64,000 nt of DNA from Sphingobium sp. EP60837 (GCF_001658005.1 NZ_CP015986.1:2047501-2111500), one strand, 5' to 3'; counted from the stretch's first letter, positions 34,510 to 43,707 are shown. Notes: generated by a model not told the origin, from the sequence alone. A program made the numbers and translations.

Positions 34510-35199
34510 TTACTGCGCCCCAACCTGCTGATTATACGCCACTTGGCATTCCGGCCGCAGCTTGTCCTTCTTCCAGCATTTCTTGTCGAAGGAAGGCAGG
34601 ACCAGCGAATAGCTCCGCCCCGGATCGCCGTAAAATTGCTCGCCCGCCAGCACCAGCGACTTCTTGATCGAGCCAAGTCCGGTACGCGCGACATCATGGA
34701 GCGAGCCGCGATTGGCGAAGATCGCCTGGCGTCCGACCAGCGCCGCCGCCTGGCAGAAACCGCGCTGCGCCTGCACCGTTGAATAGCCCGAATAGATGCG
34801 CGTGCCATATTGGTCCGCCGCCGCCTGGCCCGGCTTGCCCTTGCCCACCGTCCGCTGGAAATAGCCCAGCAGCGCCGCCTGCGCCGCGTCCAGTTCGGCG
34901 TCATGGTGCGCGATCATTGCATTATAGTTGCTGATCGACAGCAGCGTCGGCTCAAACTGGCACTGCAGCGCCGCGACGTTCAGCGCCGCGCGCAGGTTCC
35001 ACACCAGCCCGGCGCGGATTTCCTCCGCCGTGGCGCCCGGTAGGCCCAACGCCGTCGCGGCTTCCGCATCGGTCAGCGGCGGCGTGGAGAAATCAGGCGG
35101 CGACCAGAAGAATTGGGCGGCGGCCGGCTGCGCAATGATGGGCGCGGCGGCTAGCATCAGCCCGGAAACGATCCGGCGCAGGGTGGAACAGGATGTCAT
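34510..35199 (-). CDS. Conserved exported protein of unknown function
   Basis: The 229-residue product has a signal peptide (LRRIVSGLMLAAAPIIAQPA then AAQ). The mature part is helical with the segment LLSISNYNAMIAHHDAELDA and GYFQRTVGKGKPGQAAADQY. Cysteines are spaced (CQF, GFCQ, KKCW, PECQ), consistent with two disulfides. I do not recognise a family, though proteins like it appear typical of sphingomonads (inference). It is the third gene of a leftward group starting at lipB, with 93 bases to the lipoprotein. Confidence 0.7.
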   Translation of the reverse strand: MTSCSTLRRIVSGLMLAAAPIIAQPAAAQFFWSPPDFSTPPLTDAEAATALGLPGATAEEIRAGLVWNLRAALNVAALQCQFEPTLLSISNYNAMIAHHDAELDAAQAALLGYFQRTVGKGKPGQAAADQYGTRIYSGYSTVQAQRGFCQAAALVGRQAIFANRGSLHDVARTGLGSIKKSLVLAGEQFYGDPGRSYSLVLPSFDKKCWKKDKLRPECQVAYNQQVGAQ

Positions 35200-35292
35200 G
35201 GCTTCCCCTTTGTGAACGACGATCGAGCAGGCTTTCTGTTATGATATGCCTTGTCCGCGGCGCCTGTATTGCGCCTGAACGCCTCGCTCCTT

Positions 35293-35583
35293 CTATTGAT
35301 CCGACAGCACTTCCGTCTCGCCCGGCGTGGCGTTGGCCGCCGGTTCCGGCTTGGGCGCGGCGGCGGCGCTGTTATTTCCCCCAGCGGACGGCAAAGACGC
35401 GGCGGGCACTTCGCTCTGCACGCCGTCCAGGTCCGTCATGGCGTCGGTGGTAGTGCCGTCCACGACCTCCAGATCCTTCATCTGCACCGCGTTGCTGCTC
35501 TTGTCGTCCTTGCCGCACCCCGCCAGAGCCGCGCAGCCCGCCAGCAACAGGGCGGTAAAGATCATCCTTGCGTTGCCACGCAT
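35293..35583 (-). CDS. Small lipoprotein of unknown function
   Basis: The 96-residue product starts MRGNARMIFTALLLAGCAAL then AGCGKDD; LAGC is a lipobox with the lipidated cysteine either at residue 17 or at residue 23. The rest is short, acidic and Ala/Pro-rich, suggesting a disordered periplasmic tail. ATG 35583 has GGGAGA upstream. Longer readings from 35856 would run through lipB on the same strand and are unlikely. Confidence 0.65.
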   Translation of the reverse strand: MRGNARMIFTALLLAGCAALAGCGKDDKSSNAVQMKDLEVVDGTTTDAMTDLDGVQSEVPAASLPSAGGNNSAAAAPKPEPAANATPGETEVLSDQ

Positions 35584-35641
35584 CCGGGTCTCCCAAACAT
35601 CCTCAAGCCCGGCGGCCCCCCACCCGGCGAAAGCGCAGACC

Positions 35642-36346
35642 CTAGCCGCCAGTTCCGCATTGCTCAACCCCCGCGCCGCAGCGCCGCAATCGGCTGAGAA
35701 AAGCTGGAAAATGCGCCTCAAGCGCGGCGTCCAAAGCAGCCATCGACGCTGTCTTCCCCAGCGCCGCAAGGCTGGTGACCGGATATTCCGCCAGCCCGCA
35801 CGGCACAATGCCCCCGAAATGCGATAGATCGGGGTCCACATTGATCGAAAATCCATGCAGCGTCACCCAGCGCCGCACTCGGATGCCGAGCGCGCCGATC
35901 TTCGCCTCTCGCCCGTCAAGATCGTCGGTCCAGATGCCGATCCGCCCGTCGGCCCGCCGCGCCGCGACGCCCAGATCCGCTAGCGCATCGATCATCCACC
36001 CTTCCAGATGATGGACGAAGTTGCGCACATCCTTGCCCCGCTCCCGCAGGTCGATGTTAAGATAGCCGATCCGCTGCCCCGGCCCATGATAGGTATAGCG
36101 CCCCCCGCGCCCCGCCTCATGGACCGGGAAGCGCGGGTCAATCAGCTCCGCGGGATGGGCGCTCGTCCCCGCGGTATAAAGCGGCGGATGTTCGAGCAGC
36201 CAGACGCGCTCGCGCGCCCGGCCTTCGAAGATCGCCGCCGCCCGCGCCTCCATGTCGGCAAGCGCGGCCGGATAATCGACCGGTGCGGAATCCACCCGCC
36301 ATTCAATCTGCTGAGCGCCGGCAGGAGCGGGAGAGGGCGATGACAT
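35642..36346 (-). CDS. lipB: Octanoyltransferase LipB
   Basis: Transfers octanoate from acyl carrier protein to lipoyl domains. Motifs are clear: [40 protein letters not shown] (catalytic lysine in AKIGA) and [18 protein letters not shown] (catalytic cysteine in PCG). The 234-residue length is normal. The C-terminus is slightly extended. It is divergent from the membrane-protein gene at 36423, with 76 bases between the starts. Confidence 0.95.
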   Translation of the reverse strand: MSSPSPAPAGAQQIEWRVDSAPVDYPAALADMEARAAAIFEGRARERVWLLEHPPLYTAGTSAHPAELIDPRFPVHEAGRGGRYTYHGPGQRIGYLNIDLRERGKDVRNFVHHLEGWMIDALADLGVAARRADGRIGIWTDDLDGREAKIGALGIRVRRWVTLHGFSINVDPDLSHFGGIVPCGLAEYPVTSLAALGKTASMAALDAALEAHFPAFLSRLRRCGAGVEQCGTGG

Positions 36347-36422
36347 GGCGCTTCCTTGACTTGGGCGAGGGGAGCGATCAAGTCTCCTCCGCGATTTTCC
36401 GCACGATAACTAAGGCGAAGAT

Positions 36423-37211
36423 ATGACGGTGATGTCGATCGGCAAGGCATGGGAAGAAGCGGTCGCCTTCGTCGCGCGCGAACGCAGCCTGCTGTTCCCG
36501 GTCGCCCTGCTGTTCGTCGCGCTGCCCGGCCTCATCCTTCAGGAAATGACCCCGCCGGAACTCGCCAATTGGACCATGGAGAAAGGCGCTTTGCCCGACG
36601 TTCCATTCAGCTTCGGGCTGTCCATGCTGATCGGCGTCATCATCATCTGGTTCGGCTCGCTCGCCCTGTTCGCGCTGGCGCTGCGGCCGGGGATCAGCGT
36701 CGGCGAAGCGCTGCGCTTGAGCCTCTCCCGCTTGCCCGTTCTGCTGGGCACGGCGCTCACAGTGGTCGGCGTGCTGCTGGGCGTCGCGATCGTCGGGATG
36801 ATCATAGTGGTCGCCATCTCGTTCGTCGCCAAGGCCGCAAGCGCTGCGCTGGCCATGCTGCTGGGCCTTGGTCTGGGCGGCGTGATGCTGTTCGGCAGCG
36901 TCCGCCTGCTGTTGCTCAATCCTGTCGTGATCGATGGCAAGGAAGGGGTCTCTGCCTCGCTGCGGCATAGCTGGGCGCTGACCCGCGGCCATTTCTGGCG
37001 ACTGCTTGGCTTCATCCTGGTGCTGACGCTGCTGTCAGCCATCGTCGGCTCGGCGGCGCAGGTGATCTTCGGCCTGGTCGGACGCCTCGTCGCAGGAGCG
37101 GAGGGCGCGCGCCTCACCGGCGGGATCGCGGCGGCCGTCGTGTCAACGGTGGTGCAAGTCTATATGCTGGTGATGCTCGCCCGCCTCTACCGTCAGGCCG
37201 AGGCCGGCTGA
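36423..37211 (+). CDS. Integral membrane protein of unknown function
   Basis: 262 residues with about six membrane helices, for example LLFPVALLFVALPGLIL, MLIGVIIIWFGSLALFALAL and LLGFILVLTLLSAIVGSAAQ. Between the central helices is the segment LLLNPVVIDGKEGVSASLRH then SWALTRGHFWR, a pattern known from uncharacterised glycerophosphodiesterase-type membrane domains. Its 3' end overlaps the convergent GNAT gene by 19 bases. No function is assigned. Confidence 0.75.
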   Translation: MTVMSIGKAWEEAVAFVARERSLLFPVALLFVALPGLILQEMTPPELANWTMEKGALPDVPFSFGLSMLIGVIIIWFGSLALFALALRPGISVGEALRLSLSRLPVLLGTALTVVGVLLGVAIVGMIIVVAISFVAKAASAALAMLLGLGLGGVMLFGSVRLLLLNPVVIDGKEGVSASLRHSWALTRGHFWRLLGFILVLTLLSAIVGSAAQVIFGLVGRLVAGAEGARLTGGIAAAVVSTVVQVYMLVMLARLYRQAEAG

Positions 37212-37792
37212 CCCAGCACCGGCACATGCGGCGCGGCGTCCCGGCTTAGCAGCCCAGTCAGGCGCGGGTCGGGAAAGACCTCCACCTCGCGCTTGAACGG
37301 CACGAACCCCGCTTGCCTGTAGAAACCGAGCGCCCCCGGACTGTCCAGCGTGCAGCTATGCACCCAGAAACGGCGTACATCCTTGCGCCAGGCGAGCGAC
37401 TTTGCCTGCGCCATCAGCCATTTGCCGAATCCCTTGCCGGTAAGTTCAGGAATGAAGCCGAGGAAGCTCAGTTCACAGTCGGGCAGGGTGCGGAAATCCA
37501 GCTCCAGCAAGCCCACTTCCACCCCGCGCGGGTCGGTGACGGCGAATATCTGGACCGCAGGATCATGAATGATCGCGGACAGTTCCTTGTCGCTCATCAC
37601 CAGCCGTGAGAACCACAGCCACGGTTCCCCCACGCGCCGGAACAGCGCGCGATAGGCGTCCGGGGCAGGTTGCTTCCACGGCACGAGTCGCAGCGGCGCG
37701 GGCGGGATAGGCGCTGGCTTCGGCCGCTCGACCATCTCCAGATGCGTGACGATCGTCGCGATCTGGTCATTGGCGACGGGCGTCAGGCCCAC
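37193..37792 (-). CDS. GNAT-family N-acetyltransferase
   Basis: The 199-residue product has the acetyl-CoA-binding motif A region as LSFLGFIPELTGKGFGKWLM, with the following helix AQAKSLAWRKDVRRFWVHSC and TLDSPGALGFYRQAGFVPFK, the usual motif B. The substrate is unknown. The start is GTG 37792 with GGAG eight bases upstream, four bases after the hemF stop, so it is probably in the trmL-hemF operon. It overlaps the 3' end of the membrane-protein gene. Confidence 0.85.
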   Translation of the reverse strand: MGLTPVANDQIATIVTHLEMVERPKPAPIPPAPLRLVPWKQPAPDAYRALFRRVGEPWLWFSRLVMSDKELSAIIHDPAVQIFAVTDPRGVEVGLLELDFRTLPDCELSFLGFIPELTGKGFGKWLMAQAKSLAWRKDVRRFWVHSCTLDSPGALGFYRQAGFVPFKREVEVFPDPRLTGLLSRDAAPHVPVLGQPASA

Positions 37793-37796
37793 GGCC

Positions 37797-38660
37797 TCAG
37801 CTCCAGCTCGCCATCGGCGGCAGGCTCATCAATATGGCGTCGATATTGCCCCCGGTCTTCAGGCCAAACAGCGTGCCCCGGTCATGCACCAGGTTGAACT
37901 CCGCATAGCGGCCGCGCCATTCCAGCATCGTCCGGTAATCTTCATCCGCCCAGCTTTCGCCCATCCGCCGCCGCACGATCGGCGGAAAGGCTTTCAGGAA
38001 CGCGTCACCGACCGCGCGAGTGAAGGCGAAATTCGCCTCGAACCCAGCGTCATCCGTACATTCCAGATGATCGTAGAAAATGCCCCCGACGCCGCGATGA
38101 ACGCCCCGGTGCGGGATGAAGAAATAGTCGTCGGCCCAAGCCTTGAAGCGGGGATAATAGTCCGCATCATGCGCGTCGCAGGCTGCCTGCAGCTCGGCAT
38201 GAAAATGCGCCGTATCCTCTTCGCGCGGTAGAGGGGGGTTGAGGTCCGCCCCGCCGCCGAACCAGCTTTTGGACGTAACCAGATAGCGCGTGTTCATGTG
38301 GACGGCGGGCACATGCGGATTGGCCATATGCGCGACCAGGCTGATTCCGGTGGCGAAGAAGGCGGGGCTTTCGTCGGCGCCATGAATGGTCTTTGCGAAC
38401 TCGGGCGCGAACTCCCCCGCGACGGTCGAGACATTGACGCCGACCTTCTCGAAAATCTTGCCCTTCATGACGCCGCGCACGCCCCCGCCGCCTTCGCCGG
38501 GCGTCAGGCCGGCCGCTTCGCGGTCCCACGGCGTATAGATGAAGGACGCATTGCTTCCCGCCTCCCGCTCGATCGCCTCGAACTCGGCGCAAATGCGGTC
38601 GCGCAGTGATTCGAACCAGGTGCGGGCAGCTTGCTGCTTGGGGTCGAGAGAGAGGGTCAT
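37797..38660 (-). CDS. hemF: Oxygen-dependent coproporphyrinogen III oxidase HemF
   Basis: Oxidative decarboxylation of coproporphyrinogen III to protoporphyrinogen IX in haem synthesis. The 287-residue product has the family signature FFATGISLVAHMANPHVPAV followed by HMNTRYLVT, WFGGGADLNPPLPREEDTAH, and the FFIPHRGVHRGVGGIFYDHL segment. The C-terminal RYAEFNLVHDRGTLFGLKTG is also diagnostic. It overlaps trmL by four bases. Confidence 0.97.
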   Translation of the reverse strand: MTLSLDPKQQAARTWFESLRDRICAEFEAIEREAGSNASFIYTPWDREAAGLTPGEGGGGVRGVMKGKIFEKVGVNVSTVAGEFAPEFAKTIHGADESPAFFATGISLVAHMANPHVPAVHMNTRYLVTSKSWFGGGADLNPPLPREEDTAHFHAELQAACDAHDADYYPRFKAWADDYFFIPHRGVHRGVGGIFYDHLECTDDAGFEANFAFTRAVGDAFLKAFPPIVRRRMGESWADEDYRTMLEWRGRYAEFNLVHDRGTLFGLKTGGNIDAILMSLPPMASWS

Positions 38661-39115
38661 TGCGGAAATTGTCCAGTCTGGCGAAGAGCTTCTGCGACGG
38701 CGATGCCCGTCGAAACGGCGATGTTCAAGGATCGGAAGCCCGGCGCCATCGGGATTCGTACGCGCAGGTCCGCCATGTCGCGCACGGCATCCGGCACGCC
38801 CGCGCTTTCCGACCCCATCAGCAATATGTCGTCGCCCTGGAAATTCACCTCGGGCAGGGGGTGGGACGCATGACTGCTCATCAGCACCAGGCGGCGGCCC
38901 TGTGCACGGCGAAGCTCGTCAAATGCCTGGAAATTCGAGTGCCGGGTCACCTCGGCCGCCGCGCCATAGTCCATAGCCGCGCGCTTCAGCCGGGCGTCTG
39001 AAAAGGCGAATCCCATCGGCATGATGATGTCCACAGGCACGGAAAAACAGGCGGCAAGGCGCAATATGGCGCCGACATTCCCCGCGATCTCGGGTTGGTA
39101 AAGGGCAATACGCAT
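38657..39115 (-). CDS. trmL: tRNA (cytidine/uridine-34 2'-O)-methyltransferase TrmL
   Basis: SPOUT-class tRNA methyltransferase of the wobble position. The 152-residue product starts MRIALYQPEIAGNVGAILRL. Knot motifs are LVLMSSHASHPLPEVNF, DDILLMGSESAGVPDAVRD and the C-terminal RIPMAPGFRSLNIAVSTGIA, the usual SLN-type motif 3. It is first in a leftward operon trmL-hemF-GNAT and divergent from petA. Confidence 0.94.
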   Translation of the reverse strand: MRIALYQPEIAGNVGAILRLAACFSVPVDIIMPMGFAFSDARLKRAAMDYGAAAEVTRHSNFQAFDELRRAQGRRLVLMSSHASHPLPEVNFQGDDILLMGSESAGVPDAVRDMADLRVRIPMAPGFRSLNIAVSTGIAVAEALRQTGQFPQ

Positions 39116-39324
39116 GGCCCGCCCATAATGCAGCAGGGCAAATTGTCATAGGCTTGGCCAAATTGCTGTTGGCAAAGAGTGCATCCTGGGTCTATCAGGC
39201 CCGCGAACCACGCCAGGGGGAAAGGCGGGGCCCATATTCTATGGGCGCGCAAATCCCCTGATAACCAGGGCCGGCGACGGCAATGCGGCGGGTAACAGGG
39301 ACGTCTTTGCAAGGGTTGAGGTGC

Positions 39325-39891
39325 ATGGCGAGCGTTGAACATACGGACAGCCAAGGTCTATCCGGCGAAGGTGGAGTGCGCCGTCGCGACTTCATCAACA
39401 TCGCCGCAGTAAGCTTCGCGGGGGTCGGGGCTGTTGCCGTCGTCATTCCGCTCGTCGATCAGATGAACCCCAGCGCCGACGTGCTGGCGCTCGCTTCGAC
39501 CGAGGTCGATCTGTCGGCGATCCAGCCGGGTCAGGCGATCAAGACGACCTTCCGCTCGCAGCCGCTTTTCGTCCGTCACCTGACGGACAAGGAAATCGCT
39601 GAAGCCGACAAGGTCGACGTATCCAGCCTGCGCGATCCGCAGACGCTGGAAGAGCGCACCGTGGACGGCAAGAAGCAGTGGCTGATCACCATGGGCGTGT
39701 GCACCCATCTGGGCTGCGTCCCGCTGGGCGCAGGCGAGGGTGAAAATCGTGGCGAGTTTGGCGGCTATTTCTGCCCCTGCCACGGTTCGTCGTACGACAC
39801 GGCTGCTCGCATCCGCAAAGGCCCTGCGCCTAAGAACCTGGAAGTGCCGAAGTTCAGCTTCACTTCCGACACTGCCATTCTCGTAGGCTGA
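39325..39891 (+). CDS. petA: Ubiquinol-cytochrome c reductase Rieske iron-sulfur subunit
   Basis: The [2Fe-2S] subunit of the bc1 complex. ATG 39325 has GAGG just upstream and gives 188 residues starting MASVEHTDSQGLSGEGG. A twin-arginine-type anchor follows: VRRRDFINIAAVSFAGVGAV. The cluster ligands are in CTHLGCVPLG and FCPCHGSSYD. It heads the petABC operon, 11 bases before petB. The upstream interval 39116-39324 should contain divergent promoters, which I could not assign. Confidence 0.96.
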   Translation: MASVEHTDSQGLSGEGGVRRRDFINIAAVSFAGVGAVAVVIPLVDQMNPSADVLALASTEVDLSAIQPGQAIKTTFRSQPLFVRHLTDKEIAEADKVDVSSLRDPQTLEERTVDGKKQWLITMGVCTHLGCVPLGAGEGENRGEFGGYFCPCHGSSYDTAARIRKGPAPKNLEVPKFSFTSDTAILVG

Positions 39892-39902
39892 GGTAAGAAA
39901 CG

Positions 39903-41222
39903 ATGAGCTTTCCCTGGGCTGAGCATTATACTCCCAAGCATCCCGCGATGCAGTGGCTCGACGAGAAGCTGCCGCTTCCGCGCCTCGTCTATAACGCCAT
40001 CGGCGCCGGCTATCCGGTCCCGCGCAACCTCAACTATTTCTGGAACTTCGGTGTTCTGGCCGGCCTCGCGCTGGTGATCCAGATCGTCACCGGCGTGATC
40101 ATGGCGATGCACTATGGCGGCAACACGCTGGTCGCGTTTGGCACCGTCGAACAGACGATGCGTGACGTGAACGCGGGCTGGCTGATGCGTTATGCGCACG
40201 CCAACGGCGCCAGCTTCTTCTTCATCGTCGTCTATCTCCACATCTTCCGCGGCCTTTTCTACGGTTCCTACAAGGCGCCGCGCGAAATGGTCTGGCTGCT
40301 CGGCCTCGTTATCTTCCTCCTCATGATGGCCACCGCCTTCATGGGCTATGTGCTTCCCTGGGGGCAGATGTCCTATTGGGGCGCGAAGGTGATCACCGGC
40401 CTGTTCGGCGCGATCCCGGTGGTGGGTGAGCCGATCCAGACCTGGCTGCTCGGCGGCTTTGCTCCCGGCAACGCATCGCTCAACCGCTTCTTCTCGCTGC
40501 ACTTCCTGCTGCCCTTCGTGATCGCGGCCGTTGTCATCCTGCACATCTGGGCGCTCCACATTCCGGGCTCGTCGAACCCGACCGGCGTGGAAGTGAAGGG
40601 ACCGCAGGACACCGTTCCCTTCCATCCCTACTACACGGCAAAGGATGGCTTCGGGGCGGGCGTGTTCCTGATCCTCTTCTCGATCCTGCTGTTCTTCGCG
40701 CCGAACTATCTCGGCCACCCGGACAACTATATCGAGGCGAACCCGCTTTCGACGCCTGCCCACATCGTGCCTGAATGGTATTTCTGGCCCTTCTACGCGA
40801 TCCTGCGTGCGTTCACGGTGGACTTCTTCTTCGTGCCCGCCAAGCTGCTGGGCGTGCTGGCGATGTTCAGCGCGATCCTGATGCTCTTCTTCCTGCCCTG
40901 GCTGGATACCTCGCCGGTGCGTTCGGGCAATTATCGCCCGACCTTCAAGAAGTTCTTCTGGATACTGATCGTCGATGTGCTGGTCCTGGGCTATTGCGGC
41001 GGTGCGCCGGCGGCAGAGCCCTATGTGATGATCTCTCAGATTGCGGGCGCCTATTATTTCGCCCACTTCCTGATCATCCTGCCGCTGATCTCGCGCTTTG
41101 AACGGCCGCTGCCGCTGCCGGGCTCGATCACGGAATCGGTGCTCAACCGCTATAACATCAAGGGCGAACAGGATGCGCTTCCCGGCATGGGCGCGGATCC
41201 GCAGCCGTCGAACGCCGGCTAA
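39903..41222 (+). CDS. petB: Cytochrome b of the bc1 complex
   Basis: Membrane subunit carrying haems bL and bH and both quinone sites. The 439-residue product shows [60 protein letters not shown] and the Qo-site motif [14 protein letters not shown]. It is a fused b6/IV-type protein as in mitochondria. It lies between petA and petC. Confidence 0.97.
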   Translation: MSFPWAEHYTPKHPAMQWLDEKLPLPRLVYNAIGAGYPVPRNLNYFWNFGVLAGLALVIQIVTGVIMAMHYGGNTLVAFGTVEQTMRDVNAGWLMRYAHANGASFFFIVVYLHIFRGLFYGSYKAPREMVWLLGLVIFLLMMATAFMGYVLPWGQMSYWGAKVITGLFGAIPVVGEPIQTWLLGGFAPGNASLNRFFSLHFLLPFVIAAVVILHIWALHIPGSSNPTGVEVKGPQDTVPFHPYYTAKDGFGAGVFLILFSILLFFAPNYLGHPDNYIEANPLSTPAHIVPEWYFWPFYAILRAFTVDFFFVPAKLLGVLAMFSAILMLFFLPWLDTSPVRSGNYRPTFKKFFWILIVDVLVLGYCGGAPAAEPYVMISQIAGAYYFAHFLIILPLISRFERPLPLPGSITESVLNRYNIKGEQDALPGMGADPQPSNAG

Positions 41223-41239
41223 AAGGGGACAAGATCAAC

Positions 41240-42088
41240 ATGGTTCGCATCGGCGCATTTCTCGTCGGCCTCTTCTTTGCTGGCTGGCTGCTGATCTCCT
41301 TCCTTGTGGGCGCTGTGGCCTATGTCTCCGAACCGCCTGCCAAGACGGTGGAGCATGAATTCCACAAGCATCCCAAGGATGTGGACTTCTCTTTCAACGG
41401 CCCCTTCGGCAAGTTCGACCAGGCGCAGCTGCAGCGCGGTTTCCAGGTTTTCAAGGAAGTCTGCTCGGCCTGCCACAGCCTGAAGTTCGTCGCTTTCCGC
41501 GACCTCAAGGGCCTTGGCTACAATGAGGCGGAGATCAAGGCGATCGCCAAGCAGTGGGCGATCAAGACCCCTGACGTTGATCCCAAGACCGGCGAGGCTT
41601 CGAGCCGTGAACCGGTTCCGGCGGATTATTTCCCCAAGCCCTTCGCGAACAATGTCGCGGCCGCTGCGGCGAACAACAATGCGATCCCGCCGGATCTTTC
41701 GCTCATGACCAAGGCGCGCCACGACGGCTCGGCTTATGTCTATTCGCTGCTGACGGGCTTCCAGAAGCAGCCGGAGGAACTGCTGAAGCACTTCCCCGAC
41801 GCCAAGACGCCTGAGGGGCTGCACTACAACCCCTATTTCGCTAACCTCAACCTCGCCATGGCGCCGCCGCTGACGGCTGATGGCCAGGTGACCTATGGCG
41901 ACGGCACCAAGGCGACCGTGGATCAGATGGCGAAGGACGTTTCGGCCTTCCTGACCTGGACGGCCGAACCGAAGCTCGAAAACCGCCGCCGCGCGGGTCT
42001 GGCGACGATCGTCTTCCTGCTGATCGCGACCGCTCTGGCCTATATGTCCTACCAGAATATCTGGGCGGACAAGAAGAAGGCGGCCTGA
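41240..42088 (+). CDS. petC: Cytochrome c1 of the bc1 complex
   Basis: Haem c subunit passing electrons to cytochrome c. The 282-residue product has an N-terminal membrane/signal segment (GLFFAGWLLISFLVGAVAYV), the haem site CSACHSLKFVAFRDL, the axial-methionine region NLAMAPPLTADGQVTYGDGT and a C-terminal anchor (AGLATIVFLLIATALAYMSY). It closes the petABC operon and is followed by a terminator. Confidence 0.96.
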   Translation: MVRIGAFLVGLFFAGWLLISFLVGAVAYVSEPPAKTVEHEFHKHPKDVDFSFNGPFGKFDQAQLQRGFQVFKEVCSACHSLKFVAFRDLKGLGYNEAEIKAIAKQWAIKTPDVDPKTGEASSREPVPADYFPKPFANNVAAAAANNNAIPPDLSLMTKARHDGSAYVYSLLTGFQKQPEELLKHFPDAKTPEGLHYNPYFANLNLAMAPPLTADGQVTYGDGTKATVDQMAKDVSAFLTWTAEPKLENRRRAGLATIVFLLIATALAYMSYQNIWADKKKAA

Positions 42089-42121
42089 TCGCCGCTTCGG
42101 ACAAGCCGATGAAGATAGAAG

Positions 42122-42158
42122 GGGCGCGGTTTCATGACGGAACCGCGCCCTTTTTCTT
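42122..42158 (+). terminator. Rho-independent terminator after petABC
   Basis: GGGCGCGGTT at 42122-42131 and AACCGCGCCC at 42141-42150 form a perfect ten-base stem, followed by TTTTTCTT. Confidence 0.9.
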
Positions 42159-42171
42159 GTAAGGGGTTTCG

Positions 42172-42708
42172 ATGAGCATCGATGATCTTGCCGAGTTGGT
42201 ACGGACCATTCCCGACTTCCCCAAGCCGGGCATCCAGTTCCGCGACATCACCACCCTGCTTGCCGACCCGGCGGGTTTTTCCGAACTGATCCGCCGCTTG
42301 GCCGACATTGCGCGCCCGCTCGACGCTGACCTCGTCGCCGGAATCGAAGCGCGAGGCTTCATTCTCGGCGCTGCTCTTGCGCAGGCGCTCGGCTTGGGCT
42401 TCGTGCCCATTCGCAAGGCGGGGAAGCTGCCGGGGAAGACCGTCGGCATCGACTATGTCCTTGAATATGGGACCGACCGCCTTGAAATGCATGAAGGACA
42501 AGTAAAGCAGGGCGCCCGCGTCCTCTTGGTCGATGACCTCATCGCCACCGGCGGTACAGCCCTCGCCGCCGCGCAATTGCTCCGGGAGCAGGCCGCCACC
42601 GTCCTCCTGGCCCTCTTCGCCATCGACCTCCCCGACCTCGGCGGCCGGTCAGCATTGGAGGCCGATGGCATCGCTACCGCGGCTCTTCTCGAATTCGCCG
42701 GTAATTGA
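42172..42708 (+). CDS. apt: Adenine phosphoribosyltransferase Apt
   Basis: Salvages adenine to AMP with PRPP. The PRPP motif is RVLLVDDLIATGGTALAAAQ. Other family segments are IPDFPKPGIQFRDITTLLAD at the N-terminus, VAGIEARGFILGAALAQALG and VPIRKAGKLPGKTVGIDYVL. The 178-residue length is normal. It is next to a nucleosidase that releases adenine, which makes metabolic sense. Confidence 0.96.
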   Translation: MSIDDLAELVRTIPDFPKPGIQFRDITTLLADPAGFSELIRRLADIARPLDADLVAGIEARGFILGAALAQALGLGFVPIRKAGKLPGKTVGIDYVLEYGTDRLEMHEGQVKQGARVLLVDDLIATGGTALAAAQLLREQAATVLLALFAIDLPDLGGRSALEADGIATAALLEFAGN

Positions 42709-42719
42709 CTATTTCATTG

Positions 42720-43364
42720 ATGCGTTTCCCACCGCCCCAAGCCCGCTGCGAGACAATCGCCGGAAAGCGCGTCCTGTTCGTCATGGCGATCGAGGACGAA
42801 TATGGTCCGCATCTTCAATCCCGCTTCACCCCGCTGATGACCGGCGTCGGCCCGGTGGAAGCCGCAATGTCGGCCAGTCTGGCGCTTCAGCACCTTCACC
42901 AGCATGACGCCCTGCCAGATTTGGCCGTGTCGCTCGGATCCGCAGGATCGCGCACTTGCCAACTGGGTGAGGTCTATCAAGTCGCCAGCGTCTCCTGGCG
43001 CGACATGGACGCCTCTCGCCTCGGCTTCACGAAGGGCGTGACGCCGTTCCTGGATCACCCTGTAGATCTGCCGCTCCACACCCCGCTCGCATTGCCCACG
43101 GCGCGTCTTTCGACCGGCGCCAACATCGTCGGCGGCGATGAGTATGCGCTGATCGACGCCGATATGGTCGATATGGAAACCTTCGCCATAGCGCGCGCCT
43201 GCCAGCGCTTTGCAGTCCCACTGATGGGGCTGCGCGGCATATCCGACGGTCCTGGCGAATTAGACGACATGCTGGGCTGGACCCAACTGCTCACGCTACT
43301 CGACGAAAGGCTGGCGATCGCAGTGGATTCCCTGGCCGACGCATTGGACCCACTTAGCCGCTGA
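42720..43364 (+). CDS. MTA/SAH-type nucleosidase (5'-methylthioadenosine/S-adenosylhomocysteine nucleosidase family)
   Basis: Releases adenine from methylthioadenosine or S-adenosylhomocysteine. The 214-residue protein has the PNP/UDP fold motifs: RVLFVMAIEDEYGPHLQ, TGVGPVEAAMSASLAL, LAVSLGSAGSRTCQLGEVYQ and ALIDADMVDMETFAIARACQ with the MDMET-type active site. The end retains the catalytic Asp in LRGISDGPGELDDML. The start is ATG 42720 or TTG 42705, which overlaps the apt stop. It is the last core gene before the accessory region. Confidence 0.88.
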   Translation: MRFPPPQARCETIAGKRVLFVMAIEDEYGPHLQSRFTPLMTGVGPVEAAMSASLALQHLHQHDALPDLAVSLGSAGSRTCQLGEVYQVASVSWRDMDASRLGFTKGVTPFLDHPVDLPLHTPLALPTARLSTGANIVGGDEYALIDADMVDMETFAIARACQRFAVPLMGLRGISDGPGELDDMLGWTQLLTLLDERLAIAVDSLADALDPLSR

Positions 43365-43427
43365 ACTGCTGTATACACATCGCCGATCCAATAAACCTCG
43401 CGAGCCGATTACTTGAGGGGGCGTTAT

Positions 43428-43474
43428 TGGGGTCACGGAAAGGATTGAACTTGCGACCCCTGCGATGTCAAGGC
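43428..43474 (-). tRNA. tRNA-Val(GAC)-like 3' fragment, not a complete tRNA
   Basis: Read leftward: anticodon loop TTGACAT, a 3' stem CGCAG, five-base variable loop GGGTC, T arm GCAAG with loop TTCAATC, then CTTTC, and an end in CCA at 43428. The T stem has one mismatch (CTTTC for CTTGC). The D arm and 5' half do not match a tRNA, so this is a remnant or recombination scar. It sits exactly where conserved genes give way to mobile DNA. Not confirmed by a covariance model. Confidence 0.45.
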
Positions 43475-43479
43475 GGTGA

Positions 43480-43707
43480 GTGGCAGCAGATTCTTCTTTG
43501 AAAAACAAGTGGTTAGATGAGTTTCCCATGGCGCTTGCCCACCGTTTGCCCAGCTCGATTATTGATGCAACTTTCCCCAAAGTTGCATCGAGCCGAGAGA
43601 AGTTCAAGCGCCATCTGCAACTGCGAGATTATATGCAAAAGCATATGACCTTCTCGTTTGATATGCTTTTGCATATGAGCTCGTCATACCCGGACATCTC
43701 AATCTAG
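43480..43707 (+). CDS. Small hypothetical ORF at the island edge
   Basis: 75 residues from GTG 43480, beginning MAADSSLKNKWLDEFPMALA. I do not recognise it. Residues about 50-66 are encoded by a long AT-rich dyad (43631-43676), which makes it doubtful as a real gene. The interval 43365-43860 otherwise contains only the tRNA fragment. Confidence 0.25.
   Translation: MAADSSLKNKWLDEFPMALAHRLPSSIIDATFPKVASSREKFKRHLQLRDYMQKHMTFSFDMLLHMSSSYPDISI
43631..43676. repeat. AT-rich double palindrome
   Basis: ATATGCAAAAGCATAT at 43631-43646 and its exact reverse complement ATATGCTTTTGCATAT at 43661-43676, 14 bases apart; each arm is also nearly self-complementary. Base composition is very different from the GC-rich host. 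Confidence 0.85.
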
